A stretch of 64,000 bases of DNA from Paraphoma chrysanthemicola (taxonomy: Eukaryota; Ascomycota; Dothideomycetes; Pleosporales; Phaeosphaeriaceae), in the NCBI GenBank assembly GCA_020744225.1, contig JAGMWG010000022.1:248001-312000 (forward strand). Direction: 5' to 3'. Positions within the stretch are counted from its first letter, which is position 1; each line of letters opens with the position of its first letter. Shown piece after piece: positions 23,056 through 34,760 of this stretch. The notes beneath the pieces are model-generated. The model made no database searches, was not told the origin of the DNA, and saw only the letters and a program-made list of their open reading frames with translations. The position numbers were made by a program, and so were the translations under genes.

Positions 23056-24436
23056 ATGGTCGACAACATGGCACACATTCGTCGTTCTCGACGATACGGC
23101 TCTGCGCCTCCGGATTTTCCCTCCAAACCTATAGGCAATCGTCCTCGTCGAGATGCGCCGCTGCCCTGTCCTGTACGACGCCCTCTCGGAGAACTAGCTA
23201 CGCTTGTGCTTGTTCCGTCTCACGAACAACAAATCCGACCTCCAGAAGCTGCAGTTGATCGGTCGAGACGATTAGTTGACTGGCTCTGCACCCGCTTACA
23301 TTCAGCAGTTGCAATTGTGTTGATCCTCTGCGTCATCTTGCTGGCAGCAGGTGCATATAATGTGCATTGCTTCCAGCAGGCTCAACTCAAGGCCTTCCAA
23401 GGCAGAGGGCTAGGTGAGCAAACTTTAACTTCCGCGATTCCCTACGCTCATCATCATAGACGCCATCCACCCCTCATGCGTACCAAAACGCCTCGACGCG
23501 ACCTGCCCATCGATTCTCGGTATCCCACCGCCCGTCTACGAGCGCCTTGTCGTGCCTGCGGGCGCTGTCAGGTCATATTACCGTCAGGCCATGAAGTGCT
23601 GGGCCCCAGACAAGGCACACAGGCATCCCGGGGTCGCAGATGGCCGACTTGGCGAAAATGATCTGAAAATGGTTAGGAAGGTACTCGAGCGCTGCCGGGA
23701 CGTAATGTCACTGGGCAAAGGATACCCGAGAACTGTCGAGGTGGGTGCGGAAGCGGTGGAGATTCAACACTCGGGCTTCTGGGACCTTTCGTCGTGGAAT
23801 ACGACGTGGTATCTACCATGGGAAGTGCAAGGACCGTCGCACTGCACAATGTATCTGGCTGTATCGGCATACCTCTGGTCACCTTTCACGTCACGGCATC
23901 ATTCCACAGGCAATTCCATCACCAATTATGCGTGTACCATCGACCTTGCCTGGTCCTCATACACATACATCTTCAACATTTCAATCGCGTCTAGCATCCC
24001 GTGGCCTAGCAATCTTCGAATCGCCCTTGGATGGGTCGCCATGAAACACAACATCTCTTTCCCTTATCCGCTAACACTCGTACTCCCTCAACCGGTCCTG
24101 CATGGCTTCCACGAACACCGGCTTCCCCCGCGTGGCCAACACGCATTTTGGCTAGATATCACACCACAAGGGCTACCGCGCCACGCCTCCACCATCATCA
24201 ACGTGCCGACAATGCTCACAGATGAGCTGAGGAAATTTGGACGCGATGGCGTACGCAAACATAGTCAAGTTGAATCACGCCAAGCAGCCATGTCAGTCCA
24301 ACAAAAACGAGCGTGTATCAGTCGGGGATGGTGTTTCAAGGGTGCAAAGGTGGTTCAACACACAGCTGCCGACATGGTCGAACCAGGCTACATTTGGTTA
24401 TTTCATAGCATGAATGAAGAGTCCGGCGCGATGTAG
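23056..24436 (+). CDS. Hypothetical single-pass membrane protein
   Basis: Not recognised. Two exons joined across a 46-nt intron (23414..23459, donor GTGAGC, acceptor ATCATAG, Asp codon split) give 444 residues. Residues 1-80 are basic and Pro/Arg-rich. A clear membrane segment, AVAIVLILCVILLAAGAYNV, lies at about 84-103. The part beyond the membrane includes YYRQAMKCWAPDKAHRH and MVRKVLERCRDV, superficially like a J-domain helix with its HPD-like turn replaced, and then an aromatic Trp/Tyr-rich region. Orientation suggests a short cytosolic N-terminus and a large second domain. The intron fixes the frame and argues for a real gene; function is unknown. The start at 23056 is the first ATG, and a second Met occurs four codons on. 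Confidence 0.55.
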
Positions 24437-25919
24437 ATAGAAATAACGGTGATGATGGTAAGAGTGACGAACCGCTACGTCAAATGATATGTCATTAGTC
24501 GGGGTGGTGATAGTAATCCTCGTCGCCATGGTGGTCAAATTGTATGCAAACTTCGAGAGTGCCTAGCACGAGCGAGCATGAAGCGGATACCGAAATTGTT
24601 GTGCAATCAGAAGCATTTGCACTTGGTTCCCCAAGTCTATTGTCTACTCACGTAGATCTATCTCGTTTCGTATGTCTGAACAGTTCAGTCTTTATATGCT
24701 TGCGCTAGTCCGATTTTCTAAACGTATCTCCTTTAGACCCTACTTTAGCGCGCCCAGTCGCGAGCCTCACGATAGTCCAGATACTAATTACACTTTCCAG
24801 CAGATCACACACCGCACCTTGCACCTAGACGCCGTGACCATCAGTTACAGTTGCTTGAGCTTTGTGTACCTTGCCTGAGCTCTGCTTCCGAGCCGTGATC
24901 CAAGTTCAGGCTGCTCATATATATGTGCCAGTCGCTGAGAAAAAGTCGTGTCGCGATGGGTCAAACAAGAACAGGAGCAAGGGACTAGGCAATACCATCA
25001 AGACACAGTGTGCAAGTACGGTAAAGGTCCTAGCCAGTCTGCCCTTATAGCGCGCGTTTAATTTGAGCTATTGCACCATCCAAATTCCAGAACAATGGGC
25101 TTCATTCCAGTAGTAAGGTCTTCATCGTCTGCTTGTGCGATTTTCCGAAGCTGGACTCCAAAATAGTGTGCTTGGTATTTTTTACAAGCTTGTGAAATCG
25201 CGCATTCTTGTTTAGTCCTGCTGTTGTTCCTTCTTTAGACAAATCTCACTCCATCAACGCCCCACGCCTAATCCTTCCATCCTTCATCCTCGGCACTTGA
25301 AAATTCTCCGATATCCTCTATCTCTCGCCCAACTTTCCGATTCCCCACACGGGTATTGCCCAAACCAGCCGCCCGGGTCCCTTCCTACCCTCGTAACGAG
25401 CACGCGGGGTCCCCGCACTCACTAGCGTCGGCGAAAACGCCGATGCATGGTTCGATTATTCCTAGCAACGTTCTGCAAGAACGCGGCGAGAAGCCGAATG
25501 TGAGTAAACGATGCAGGAAAGTCGGTGGGTATTGCTGGATAACGGAGTGCGATTGGGGTGTGATGGGACGCAGGATGAAGGAATCCGTCGGCTACACGGC
25601 CGTTTTGGTACTATATCCAGGATTTTCTGGGGAGTTTTGTATGCACGATGTTGTGGTGCAGGAATGGGTTGCGCTAAACTCTGCACGAAGGTGTAATGAT
25701 GTGCGGTTGTGCAAAGATGGGGTAAAGTATGGGTATGATGGAGGAGGAGGTATAAGATCGTCGTTGTTGCCCCAGGCTGTAGGGTAGTCTGTCTATCGTC
25801 TCGTCATACTGCTTAATCCTGCTTGTTTCTTTCTACGATACGGCTCACACTCAACTCTTTTTGTCACTCACCTACACAACACCTACATCTCTCTTCAAGC
25901 TCGTCTCACCATCGCAATC
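24437..25919. other. Intergenic, 1.5 kb
   Basis: No supported gene. A 143-residue open frame at 25356..25787 lacks an ATG at its start and has no domain signal. The last 100 bp before the MFS gene are C/T-rich, as in many fungal promoters. Confidence 0.45.
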
Positions 25920-27444
25920 ATGGACCCCGACCGCACATCCCTCGACAAGACCCTCGCTTTCGAACAAATCGAAAACGCGTCACCGGCCAACACCATCCCC
26001 CATGCCCTACTACACCTATCCACCAGCGAACTCACTGCCCTTGAAAAGAAACTCGTCCGCAAAATCGACTTCCGCGCTCTCCCCATCCTCATCGTGCTCT
26101 TCCTCCTCAACATCCTCGATCGCAACGCCATCGCCAACGCACGTCTTGGTGGTCTCGAAGCAAGTCTCGGCATCGACGATGTGCAATACCAGACCGCCGT
26201 CATGGTGCTCTGGGCCGGATATATCAGCATGATGGTTCCGTCGAACATGTTGCTCTCGATTTTCAAGCCGCGGTTGTATTTGCCCACCGTTGTGATTGTC
26301 TGGGGTATTGTGTCTGGCGCAACGGGCTTCGTGCAGAATCATGCTGGACTTGTAGCGTTGCGTTTTCTCGTGGGGGTGACGGAAGCGCCATATTTTCCAG
26401 GCTGTATCTTCTTCTTGAGCTGTTGGTACACAAGAAAAGAACTGCCAAGCAGAATCGCCACCTTTTATTCAGGGTACACACTGTCTTCGGCGTTTGGAGG
26501 CTTAATTGCAGCGGGGATCGTAGATGGAATGGAAGGTCTTGGAGGTTACCCGAGCTGGCGATGGATCTTCATTATTGAGGGAGCGCTGACGATTGTGCTG
26601 GCGTTTGCGGGATACGCGCTTCTGCCAAATTATCCGCACAACACATCGTTTTTGTCAGCGGAAGAGACGGCCATGGCGCAGTGGCGACTTGAGAGGGAGA
26701 ACGATGGCGTGAAGGACGAGGTCAAGGAGTCGGTATTTGTCGGGCTGAAACAGGCGTTTGCGGATCCGAAAGTGGTATGTCATCTCCATGTCGACTGTTG
26801 TGTGAGTGTTACTAACTGTTGCATAGCCTCTGCTAGTCTTCATTCAGACGTGTGCTGTTGTCTCAATGAGCTTCACATACTTCTTTCCCTCTATCGTCAA
26901 GACCCTCGGGTTCCCTCGCGTCGAGACTCTTCTGCTCACCGCTCCGCCATACTTTCTCGCCTTTTTGTTCTCGATTGCAAACTCATGGCACTCTGGACGT
27001 TCAGGCGAGCATTGCTTCCACATCGTCACAGCATGCGTCATCTCCGCGGTTGGTCAGATCATCTCCATGTCGACACATCAAACTGGCCCGCGGTACTTCG
27101 CCATGTTTTTGCAGGCTATGGGTTCTTTCTCCGCCTTCCAGCTCATTCTTCCGTGGGTATCTGCGACAATCGCACGACCCAAAGCGAAGCGTGCTGTTAC
27201 GTTAGCGTTAGCGACAGCTGTCTCGAACGCGACCAACGCTGCTACTGCGTATCTGTACCCTGCGTGGGATGCACCCTTGTATAGGATGGGATGTATCGTA
27301 TTGACAGTAGCGTTGGTTTGCTGCGCAAGCGCATCGCTGACACTCAGATTCTGGCTTAAGAAGTTGAACTTCAAATCGGATCAGGCTGTTGGACTGGAGG
27401 GTGTTGCAGGTGGAAGCGGAGCTCTCTTCCGATACACGCTGTAG
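25920..27444 (+). CDS. MFS transporter, anion:cation symporter (Dal5/allantoate permease-like)
   Basis: Two exons (intron 26775..26826, 52 nt) encode 490 residues. The N-terminal cytosolic part ends LVRKIDFRALPILIVLFLLN, followed by ILDRNAIANARLGGLEASLG, the first-loop pattern of the DHA1-like allantoate/nicotinate/pantothenate permease family. Further family motifs are YISMMVPSNMLL, LRFLVGVTEAPYFPG and WRWIFIIEGALTIV. Twelve membrane helices can be counted, with the central loop at about 265-290. These carriers import organic anions such as allantoate, ureidosuccinate, nicotinate, tartrate or short peptides with protons at the plasma membrane. The substrate is not predictable. It is one of three family members in the window, but their exon structures differ. 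Confidence 0.88.
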
Positions 27445-29285
27445 ACGCAATGTGATCTTAGCAAATCTATGTGGAATGAAACATTGTTTTTTTTTCAAAG
27501 CCACGAGGACATGGTTTGATTGACCGGAATCTTTCGTGTTGAAATGCGGAGTGAAAGAGTTCGACACTATTTACCTAATAGTAAAGCGCAGAAAGCTAGG
27601 TCGCAGCTACATCCAGTGCTCTAAATTTTAGTGTCAGTGTCCAAGGCGATTCCCGGAGCTCAGCTTAATGTGCGGAATCTTTTGGAATATTTTCGAGGAG
27701 TCCATGCTGTCATGTCGTGTGCCTAGGTGGGTGTCAACGAACGTGGTGGTCGCTCAGCGAACTGCGCCCCCGAGGGTGCATATTTTCATATAGGCCTAGT
27801 AATCACGTACTCGGTACTAACGCTAGGCCACCAATATGCGAGCGTAATAGTCTTTGCGTGATTTTACGCAGGTCTCCAGCCAAGTGTGTTCCGTCTCTTG
27901 TCGTGGCTGCGCATTCTTGAGAGCTGTCTAATTAGGTGTAGAAAGGTACGCTAACCACCGCAATTTCCTACTTGGGTAGTGGTCAGCCCAGGTTGACACA
28001 AGGCGCGCCTTGTACTGCATGTCTCAATCCCAGCTCGTGCAAAACCGGGAGAGCTCATGTCGATTGCACATCTTTGCACGGGGGTCATCCCAAGTTGATG
28101 GATCAAGTGTTTGATAAGCGACGGTAGTGACCTAGATCACTCCACCAAATCCTTCGATACAGCCAAGCAGATAACAGCGTTGGATTTATGTCGCGTGGGT
28201 GATGCGAGTGCGAGCCTGGACGGTGGCCACTACGCTAAATGTTCGGCTCCATGCAGAAAGAAACCATGGTGATGCATGCATTTGGACTTGGAAAATTCTT
28301 CGAAGGTTGTTCTAGCGCAAGGTTGGATGCATGATTGCACGGTACAACCAAAGAGTGGGAGCTGTCGCTAAAATAACATGCTAAGGGTCCTGTCACTGTC
28401 GCCGGCGGATCTGTGGTGCATCAAGTGTCAAACTTTAGCGGGCAGAAACGGACCTTCCTTATCATTTCTGGGTCGAAATCTCTGATGGCCGAGACGGGAC
28501 GCGATGAACGATGCAGATTTTCGGCGTTGACGATGTTGCTGGCGTAAAGGCCGCAGGGTGGCAATGATTTTGCCAGGCTTTGATTCGGCAAGAGGCCGAG
28601 GCAGTAGCCGTATGTGGTCTAGCTGGCGTCAGCACCTGCCACCCACAAACTGCGGCTAAGCACGCGCAGAGCGGGGCGTAGCGCAGCCCTTCCCATTTCC
28701 GCTATGCTTCGTGTGCTTCGCATTTGAGGCTCTCTCGTGTTCGTGACTTGGTCGAGTCTGCCTGGTACTAATGCGCATCTCAGCCGCACCGACAGGAAGA
28801 AACCAGTAGCCGTCGCGGTGGTGCGCGCGGAGGGATGTGCACACAATGTCATTCGCTTTCTGTCGGTGCCCCAACGGTCGAACAAGCCTTCTTATCAATT
28901 GACAAGGCCTTGGGCCGAATCAAGGCAAGGGAGGTCTTGGTATCACCGGCGCCAAGACGAGGAACATCTGCACCTCCCGCTTTTGGTCAGGCGCCAGTCG
29001 TACTTTCCCTGCCCGCTTTTTGGAGGCGGGGAGCATGCGCGAGTGATTAATCGTTGGACCAGGCGATTGGTGCTGCACTCAAGGGCTCCAGAACGCCAAC
29101 GCGCCTGTGTGTGGTAAGAACCGGCAGCAGCAGCTCCACTGCATCCTTTCACTGTGAATATCATCTCTTGGCCGTCTTGGGTTACTCCGCCAGCCTAGTG
29201 GCGTTTCCGTCAAGCCTTCCTGATAGCTTGTGCTATCAGCGCAGTTCGTGGGACCTTTACCTTGTCCGCCCCGCAACCTTGTCCG

Positions 29286-29291
29286 TATAAA
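29286..29291 (+). promoter_or_regulatory. TATA-like box of amino-acid permease gene
   Basis: TATAAA about 270 bp before the permease ATG. The distance allows a long 5' leader; no transcript data are available here. Confidence 0.35.
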
Positions 29292-29322
29292 GTCCCGGTC
29301 AACCTTTGACACTGCAGGCGTT

Positions 29323-29449
29323 CAAGGCTTTCTCGTTGCCTCAGCCCGCTGCGTCGTCCACATACTTGAGGGACTGTCATTTCCCGCCCAGGGTCTGAAC
29401 CATCACTCCGCTCTAGCGCCCCAAGGCTTTCTCGTTGCCTTAGCTCGCT
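29323..29449. repeat. 28-bp direct repeat in permease leader
   Basis: CAAGGCTTTCTCGTTGCC is shared by copies at 29323..29350 and 29422..29449; over 28 nt the copies differ at only two positions. They are 99 bp apart (33 turns of three bases), both upstream of the permease ATG. Confidence 0.75.
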
Positions 29450-29558
29450 ACTCGTGTTGCGCCTCCGTACGCCGCCTACGCCAACGGCTGCCCGCCAACG
29501 CTCTCCCCCATAAAGTGCGACTTAGAGACAGCCTGTGCACGTCAAAATTTCGACCACA

Positions 29559-31418
29559 ATGGCGATTTGGAACAGAAACGCCAGACAGTCGTCGTCTTCG
29601 GACGGCGCAAGCCCTCACTCAGATCCCGAAAAACATGGCCACGGCGACTATGGCAAGAGCGGCGTTATTGGCACTGGAGAAACCACCGCCTTCAACACCG
29701 ATAACAATGGCGTCACAGTACACGAGGACCACAAGCACTTGCACCGTGGTCTGAAGTCGCGACACATTACTATGATTGCCATTGGTGGTGCTATTGGAAC
29801 TGGTCTCATTATCGGCACAGGAAAGGCTCTTGCTCAATCTGGGTATGTGCATCAGTCGCGAATAAGGAACTCAGCTAACAAAGCACAGTCCTGGCTCGAT
29901 TCTTATCGCTTACACCTCTGTTGGTCTCCTTGTCTACATCGTCATGACGGCACTTGGCGAAATGGCTGCCTGGATCCCTCACTCCTCTGGTTTTGCCGGC
30001 TACGCTACCCGATTCGTCGACCCGGCTCTTGGTTTCGCTCTTGGCTGGACGTACTGGTGCAAATACATTATCACCACGCCAAATCAGCTGACAGCATCTG
30101 CTTTGATCATTCAGGAATGGAAAACAGCCGAGGAGGTCAACCCAGGTGTCTGGGTTGCAGTCTTCCTCGTAGTCATCTGCGCAATCAATTACTTCGGCAT
30201 CAAGTTCTTTGGTGAACTCGAGTTTTGGCTCAGTTCAATCAAGGTTATCACGATCGTCGGTGTCATCATCCTGTCTTTCCTCTTGGCGGTCGGTGCTACA
30301 CCAGGCCAAGAGGCTACAGGCTTCAAATACTATAAGAATCCGGGGGCGTTCAGAGAGTATATCGACACTGGCGCAGCTGGCAAGTTCTATGGCTTCTGGT
30401 CCTCGTTTGTCAATGCAGTTTTCGCCTACCTCGGAACAGAGCTGATCGGTGTGACTGTCGGAGAGGCCCAGAATCCTCGCAAGACAATTCCCCGCGCCAT
30501 CAAGTTGACTTTCTACCGAATCTTGTTCTTCTACTGCTTGGCTGTGTTCTTCCTGGGCATGATTGTCCCATACAACTCGGAGCAGCTGAAATTCGCCAAC
30601 ACTAGCAAGGCGCGCGCGTCCGCATCACCATTCGTTGTTGCCATCAAGCTGGCCGGTATCAAGCACTTGCCAGGTATTCTCAATGCCTGCATTTTACTCT
30701 TCACTTTCAGCGCCTCGAACTCCGATCTGTACATTGCTTCGCGTACCATCTACGGTCTTGCTGAGCAGGGCCATGCGCCCAAGATCTTCCGCTGGACCGA
30801 CAAGCGCGGCGTGCCCGTTCCTGCTTTGGCCATCTCAGCACTTTTCTGCTGCACTGCCTTCATGAACGTCGCCGATGACTCCACCGTCGTTTTTGGCTAC
30901 TTTGTGAACTTGACCACTATTTTCGGTCTGCTATCATGGATCTCGCTCCTGGTGTCACACATCTTTTTCGTGCGTGCTCGCCGAGCCCAAGGTATCACCA
31001 ATGACCAGTTGGCGTACACGGCACCTTTCGGTCTTATCGGATCGTACATCGGACTGTTCTTCTGCTGCTTGATCGCGCTGACCAAGAACTTCAACGTCTT
31101 CACCAAGGGCAAATACGGAAATTTCGATTACAAGAATTTCGTTACCGGCTATCTCGTAAGTCGACTACTGTGATCTGCTTCTTCGCTCTAGACTAATTTC
31201 ATTACCAGGGTATTCCGGTCTATCTGATCTGCATCTTCGGATATAAGTTCTTCATGAAGTCCAAGATGGTTCGCCCCCACGAAGCCGATTTCTACACAGG
31301 CAAGGACGAGATTGATCGCGAGGAAGAAGCATTCCTCGCAGTTCAAGCAGAGAAGAAGGCAGCAGGAGGCAACAAGGGCGGTTGGTTCTACAAGACCTTC
31401 ATTGCTTGGTTGATTTAG
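29559..31418 (+). CDS. Amino-acid permease, YAT family (Dip5-like)
   Basis: Three exons (introns 29843..29888 and 31156..31208) encode 586 residues. A hydrophilic N-terminus of ~75 residues leads into HITMIAIGGAIGTGLIIGTG, the hallmark first helix of yeast-type amino-acid permeases. PGSILIAYTSVGLLVYIVMT and GEMAAWIPHSSGFAGYATRF follow. GWTYWCKYIITTPNQLTAS and FGIKFFGELEFWLSSIKV point to the branch containing the dicarboxylic amino-acid permease Dip5, which imports glutamate and aspartate. Twelve helices are present, and the C-terminal tail is charged (EIDREEEAFLAVQAEKK), a region that in yeast homologues governs ubiquitin-mediated endocytosis. Start chosen at 29559, where the ATG is preceded by a purine-rich context. 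Confidence 0.9.
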
Positions 31419-33496
31419 TCGAATACCCACTCTTTCGCTGCTTTGGCGCGTCATGGTTCCCTCTGTGACAGCTTTCATTAGATGACTGCCCCTGCCACTA
31501 CTCCGTAGTCGTGGGTCATAGACGAGACGACGGATTTATGAATAATACATCTTTGGTCACAACTTTCGCCCTACTCGTGTGCGACGCATCCAATTCCAAC
31601 TCTCTGCTGACCTATGTGTCCTGGTCATTTTAACAATAGCGTTCAAGCACATCAGCATGCCACGTTGTAGCGCCCCCATTTTGGAGCCTGCAAGCAACAA
31701 AACTCAATCGGCCCTTTCACGGTCTCCGCGTACGCCATTTTAGCTAGAACTGACATCAGCCCACTAACGCCCCGCCATTGAGGGCATGCCAAGCCATCAC
31801 GTGGATTCAAGGTTCGAAATGGCGGACGTCCTTCTTACAGCGCGTTGCGAAGACATTGGAATAAACTTTCGACCAAGCTCAACAGCCTAGAAGTGCATCT
31901 CTTGAGAGACTCTTGTGCAAATGCCAAAACATCAAGCAAAGGCCAAAGGCTGGGTGTGGGGAGGATAAGGTGCCGTTTTTGCCGTGCGCAGGAGGAGTTC
32001 CTCGGCAGGGCTTGCCGGGTGGAAAACGCAACGCACTGCTGGTCTGAGCTCAAGCTCAGCTTCGTCCACCATCACTTCCCATTTTCTACCTCATCGCACC
32101 TAAACGTTACACAACAACACATGAGCCCTTCTGTCATCCACTGTACCGCTAACATACCGCTACTCACCGCTACTTGTCCGTATCATGGCAAGTGAAGTCC
32201 TTCCCAAGTCACAAGCGCAACGTTATCGAACAATGTTTGGGCGTTGCATAGCTGGCCGATCGCCCTCTCCGACTGCTACATCACTTAACTTCAGGCAAAA
32301 CGATGCGCCCACCGCCTTGCGTCACCTTTGACGCCCTCTTGCCTTATTTTTTTCTATGCACTCCAGCAGTTTTCGCTCCGCTCCACCTCCGGTCAGCCTT
32401 GGGAATTAGGCAACGGTTTCTCAGTGGTTGCGTCGCCGAATGAAGGCCCCTTCACATGACCAAAATTACGACATCTAACCCAAGGAAAGTAGTCGAAATG
32501 CTGCCCACACCCATGGAAGCCCGAGAGAACGGCCGATGATGGCACCATGCCTGGGATATCCTGTGCTGTTATCTTCCATATTTCGGCATTCAAGAGCATG
32601 GGAATCACATGGATAGGTCTAAAATGCGATCTGCACTGACCGCCGGATGTTTTCTGCATGTATCCGACAACCACATGCCATTTCAAGGGCCGACTTGGAT
32701 CGAATCGGCCAATTTTAACATCTCCTCGCACTGGGCATTGGATCACGCCCCCCCCCCCCATCTCTTCTGCAGTGCACACCGCAACCAGCCACGGTGGCTG
32801 AGCATGCTTCCACTCAGAGAGTGAAGCTGGGTCAAGCTTTGTGGTGCGCCGTTGCGCTAGGGTCATCACTTGCATAGGGCTGGCATGCGACGGTCCGACT
32901 ATCGGGCTGCCTTCACACATCACATGGTGCTATCGTGCCAATACTATACAGGAAGTCCACGATGAGTCGAAGGTCTTGAAGCGTCCCTCTTGAGCAGCTC
33001 CTATTTTTGCTGCGCATCCCAATATGAAGCGACCAGTGCCATTGCTGCAAAGATGTGCGATGTCGCTGCCATGGCGGTCAGCGCGAAGGGGACCTCACGA
33101 TAGCTTCAGGGCACACTGACGTGCGCCCCTCTGGTCAATGACTCCATCTTCATGGTAAGGGCACGATATCAGGTTTTTAATGCTTGCAGTCGTCCTTCGA
33201 TCGCTTCATTCTCAGTCCATACTACGAGCTTAAGTATTGAAGTCTTCCTCTTCTCACAGTTCATAACAACATCACAACCAAGACAGTTTTCCACTTGCAA
33301 GACTTCCTTTCTCGATCTATTCTACAAAATACACTTGCCTCACAAATTCTCATCCAGCAACGAAACATTGGCCCTCAATTCACAGCTTCTCCATCCAGTT
33401 CGTCCAACAGCACTGAGTCATCTGTCTCAGAGCTGTCTTTGCCAAAACAGCAGCAATTGGTTCTTCGTCTTCACGACAGCGCAACTTGTATCCCAA
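31419..33496. other. Intergenic, 2.1 kb
   Basis: No gene is firmly supported. A 176-residue minus-strand frame (32393..32923) has a moderately protein-like composition but no domain, and it crosses a 12-base C run at 32748..32759 where sequence error is possible. The final 350 bp form the long C/T-rich leader of the zinc-finger gene. Confidence 0.45.
32748..32759. repeat. Poly-C homopolymer (12 nt)
   Basis: Twelve consecutive C residues, the longest G/C homopolymer noticed in the window. It is prone to length error in sequencing and to length change in vivo. Confidence 0.9.
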
Positions 33497-33874
33497 ATGG
33501 CTTGGCCCGCTCCTAATTCCGAGCTCTCAAATGCGAAAGTACAACATGATTATGATGGTCGTTGCGATCATTCCGGATACTTTCATCAATCTCCAAACAT
33601 GAGCGGTCAGGCAGGCTCCTATGACACGGCGCCAATGGACTTCGACGACATCTGGCACTGCTACGAGTGCGATACCGACAATGTCAATTGGATTGATCAA
33701 TGCCCTATATGCGGTGCCGACAGACCCGCAGACGATCACTCCAGCACGCCACCACCATTCGCAACTATAAGCGGCGCTGGCTCGACGGCTCCCGGCACAT
33801 GGGTATGCGAGGAGTGTGGATGTCCTAACTCCGAAGTATGCGTGGCTTGTGGGGACTGCGGCGCGTCGAAATGA
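33497..33874 (+). CDS. Small protein with two RanBP2-type zinc fingers
   Basis: Intronless, 125 residues from the ATG at 33497. Two fingers fit the RanBP2 pattern W-x-C-x2-C-x3-N-x6-C-x2-C. The first is WHCYECDTDNVNWIDQCPIC near residues 54-73; the second is WVCEECGCPNSEVCVACGDC near 102-121. A Ser/Thr/Pro linker separates them. RanBP2 fingers bind ubiquitin or single-stranded RNA depending on flanking residues; there is nothing here that decides between these. The open frame extends 345 nt upstream but without protein-like composition, so the shorter start is preferred. No close neighbours suggest a pathway. Confidence 0.65.
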   Translation: MAWPAPNSELSNAKVQHDYDGRCDHSGYFHQSPNMSGQAGSYDTAPMDFDDIWHCYECDTDNVNWIDQCPICGADRPADDHSSTPPPFATISGAGSTAPGTWVCEECGCPNSEVCVACGDCGASK

Positions 33875-34760
33875 AGAGTTCCTGTCACACCGACGAAGTC
33901 CCCGGCGTTTCAGAGCTGCAACAGTTGCTTTGCTTTCCTTCCAGTACCTCTCAATCTTCCTGCACATCCCCAGTACCCTTCCCTGTTCGTTTTGTGTTCA
34001 CTTCGCGGCGTCTTGCTTCCCCATCTGTATTGTTATGTTATTTTTGCTTCTGGTCACAATTCCTTTCCCTGCTTTACTCCGTCTCTTTCGCATCGTTCGG
34101 GTTGGGTGATTTTCTCTGAGCTTTTGACCTTCGTTTCCCCCTTGTATACTATCCAAACAACACCTTTTCCTTTATCTTTCCTTACATTACACCTTCCGAT
34201 ACCCCACGATACCCCTTGAGGACCTTGTTGTACACCATTGTATGTTTCCCATTCATGTTTGGCGTTGTTGGTGTTTTGGGATACGTGATCGGAAGATGAT
34301 ATGACGATATAATGTTTTGTATGTATGAATGATGTAAATCAGGGAGGCATATAGCGCACGTACGGGTACAGGTTGAATATCGTTCCTGAATCATTGTACT
34401 TCTACATGTGAAATATCCCATTTGGGATAGCATAGTGCGGGGTTCTTGGCAAACAGATCCTCCGCTGATCTTGACGCAGGCATCGCTCGAAGTCATCCTG
34501 CCTCGCATCTACTTCCCCCGATCTTCCGACATATAAATTACTGTGCGGATTGATCCACGTATCGCACGCGCGCCCTGACATGCAATAGCAGATCCCTTCT
34601 GACAGCTCGGCTAGGATGGCATGCAGTGCGCGCATACTTTGATAATGACGGTGCGTCCAAGTGTATACATGTACCTAGATATCCAAACAAATACCAAGTC
34701 CTTCACCACGCTATCACCGACGATTTTTTTCCATACCTATTGCACTTCCTGTCGGCAATC
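33875..34760. other. Intergenic, 890 bp
   Basis: 3' flank of the zinc-finger gene, very C/T-rich from 33.95 to 34.2 kb, and promoter of the GH28 gene. No gene supported. Confidence 0.5.

Larger units (their letters stand above)
27445..29558. other. Intergenic, 2.1 kb, amino-acid permease upstream region
   Basis: No supported gene. The distal part shows only short frames on both strands. The last 300 bp before the permease start carry a TATA-like box and a repeated 28-bp element; these are listed separately. Confidence 0.5.

Noticed and set aside
23552..23700. J-domain in the one-TM protein
   Set aside because: The HPD triad is absent (APDK instead) and the helix spacing was not verified, so no domain is called.
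32393..32923. 176-residue minus-strand frame
   Set aside because: No family recognised, crosses a poly-C run, and no splice or promoter support.
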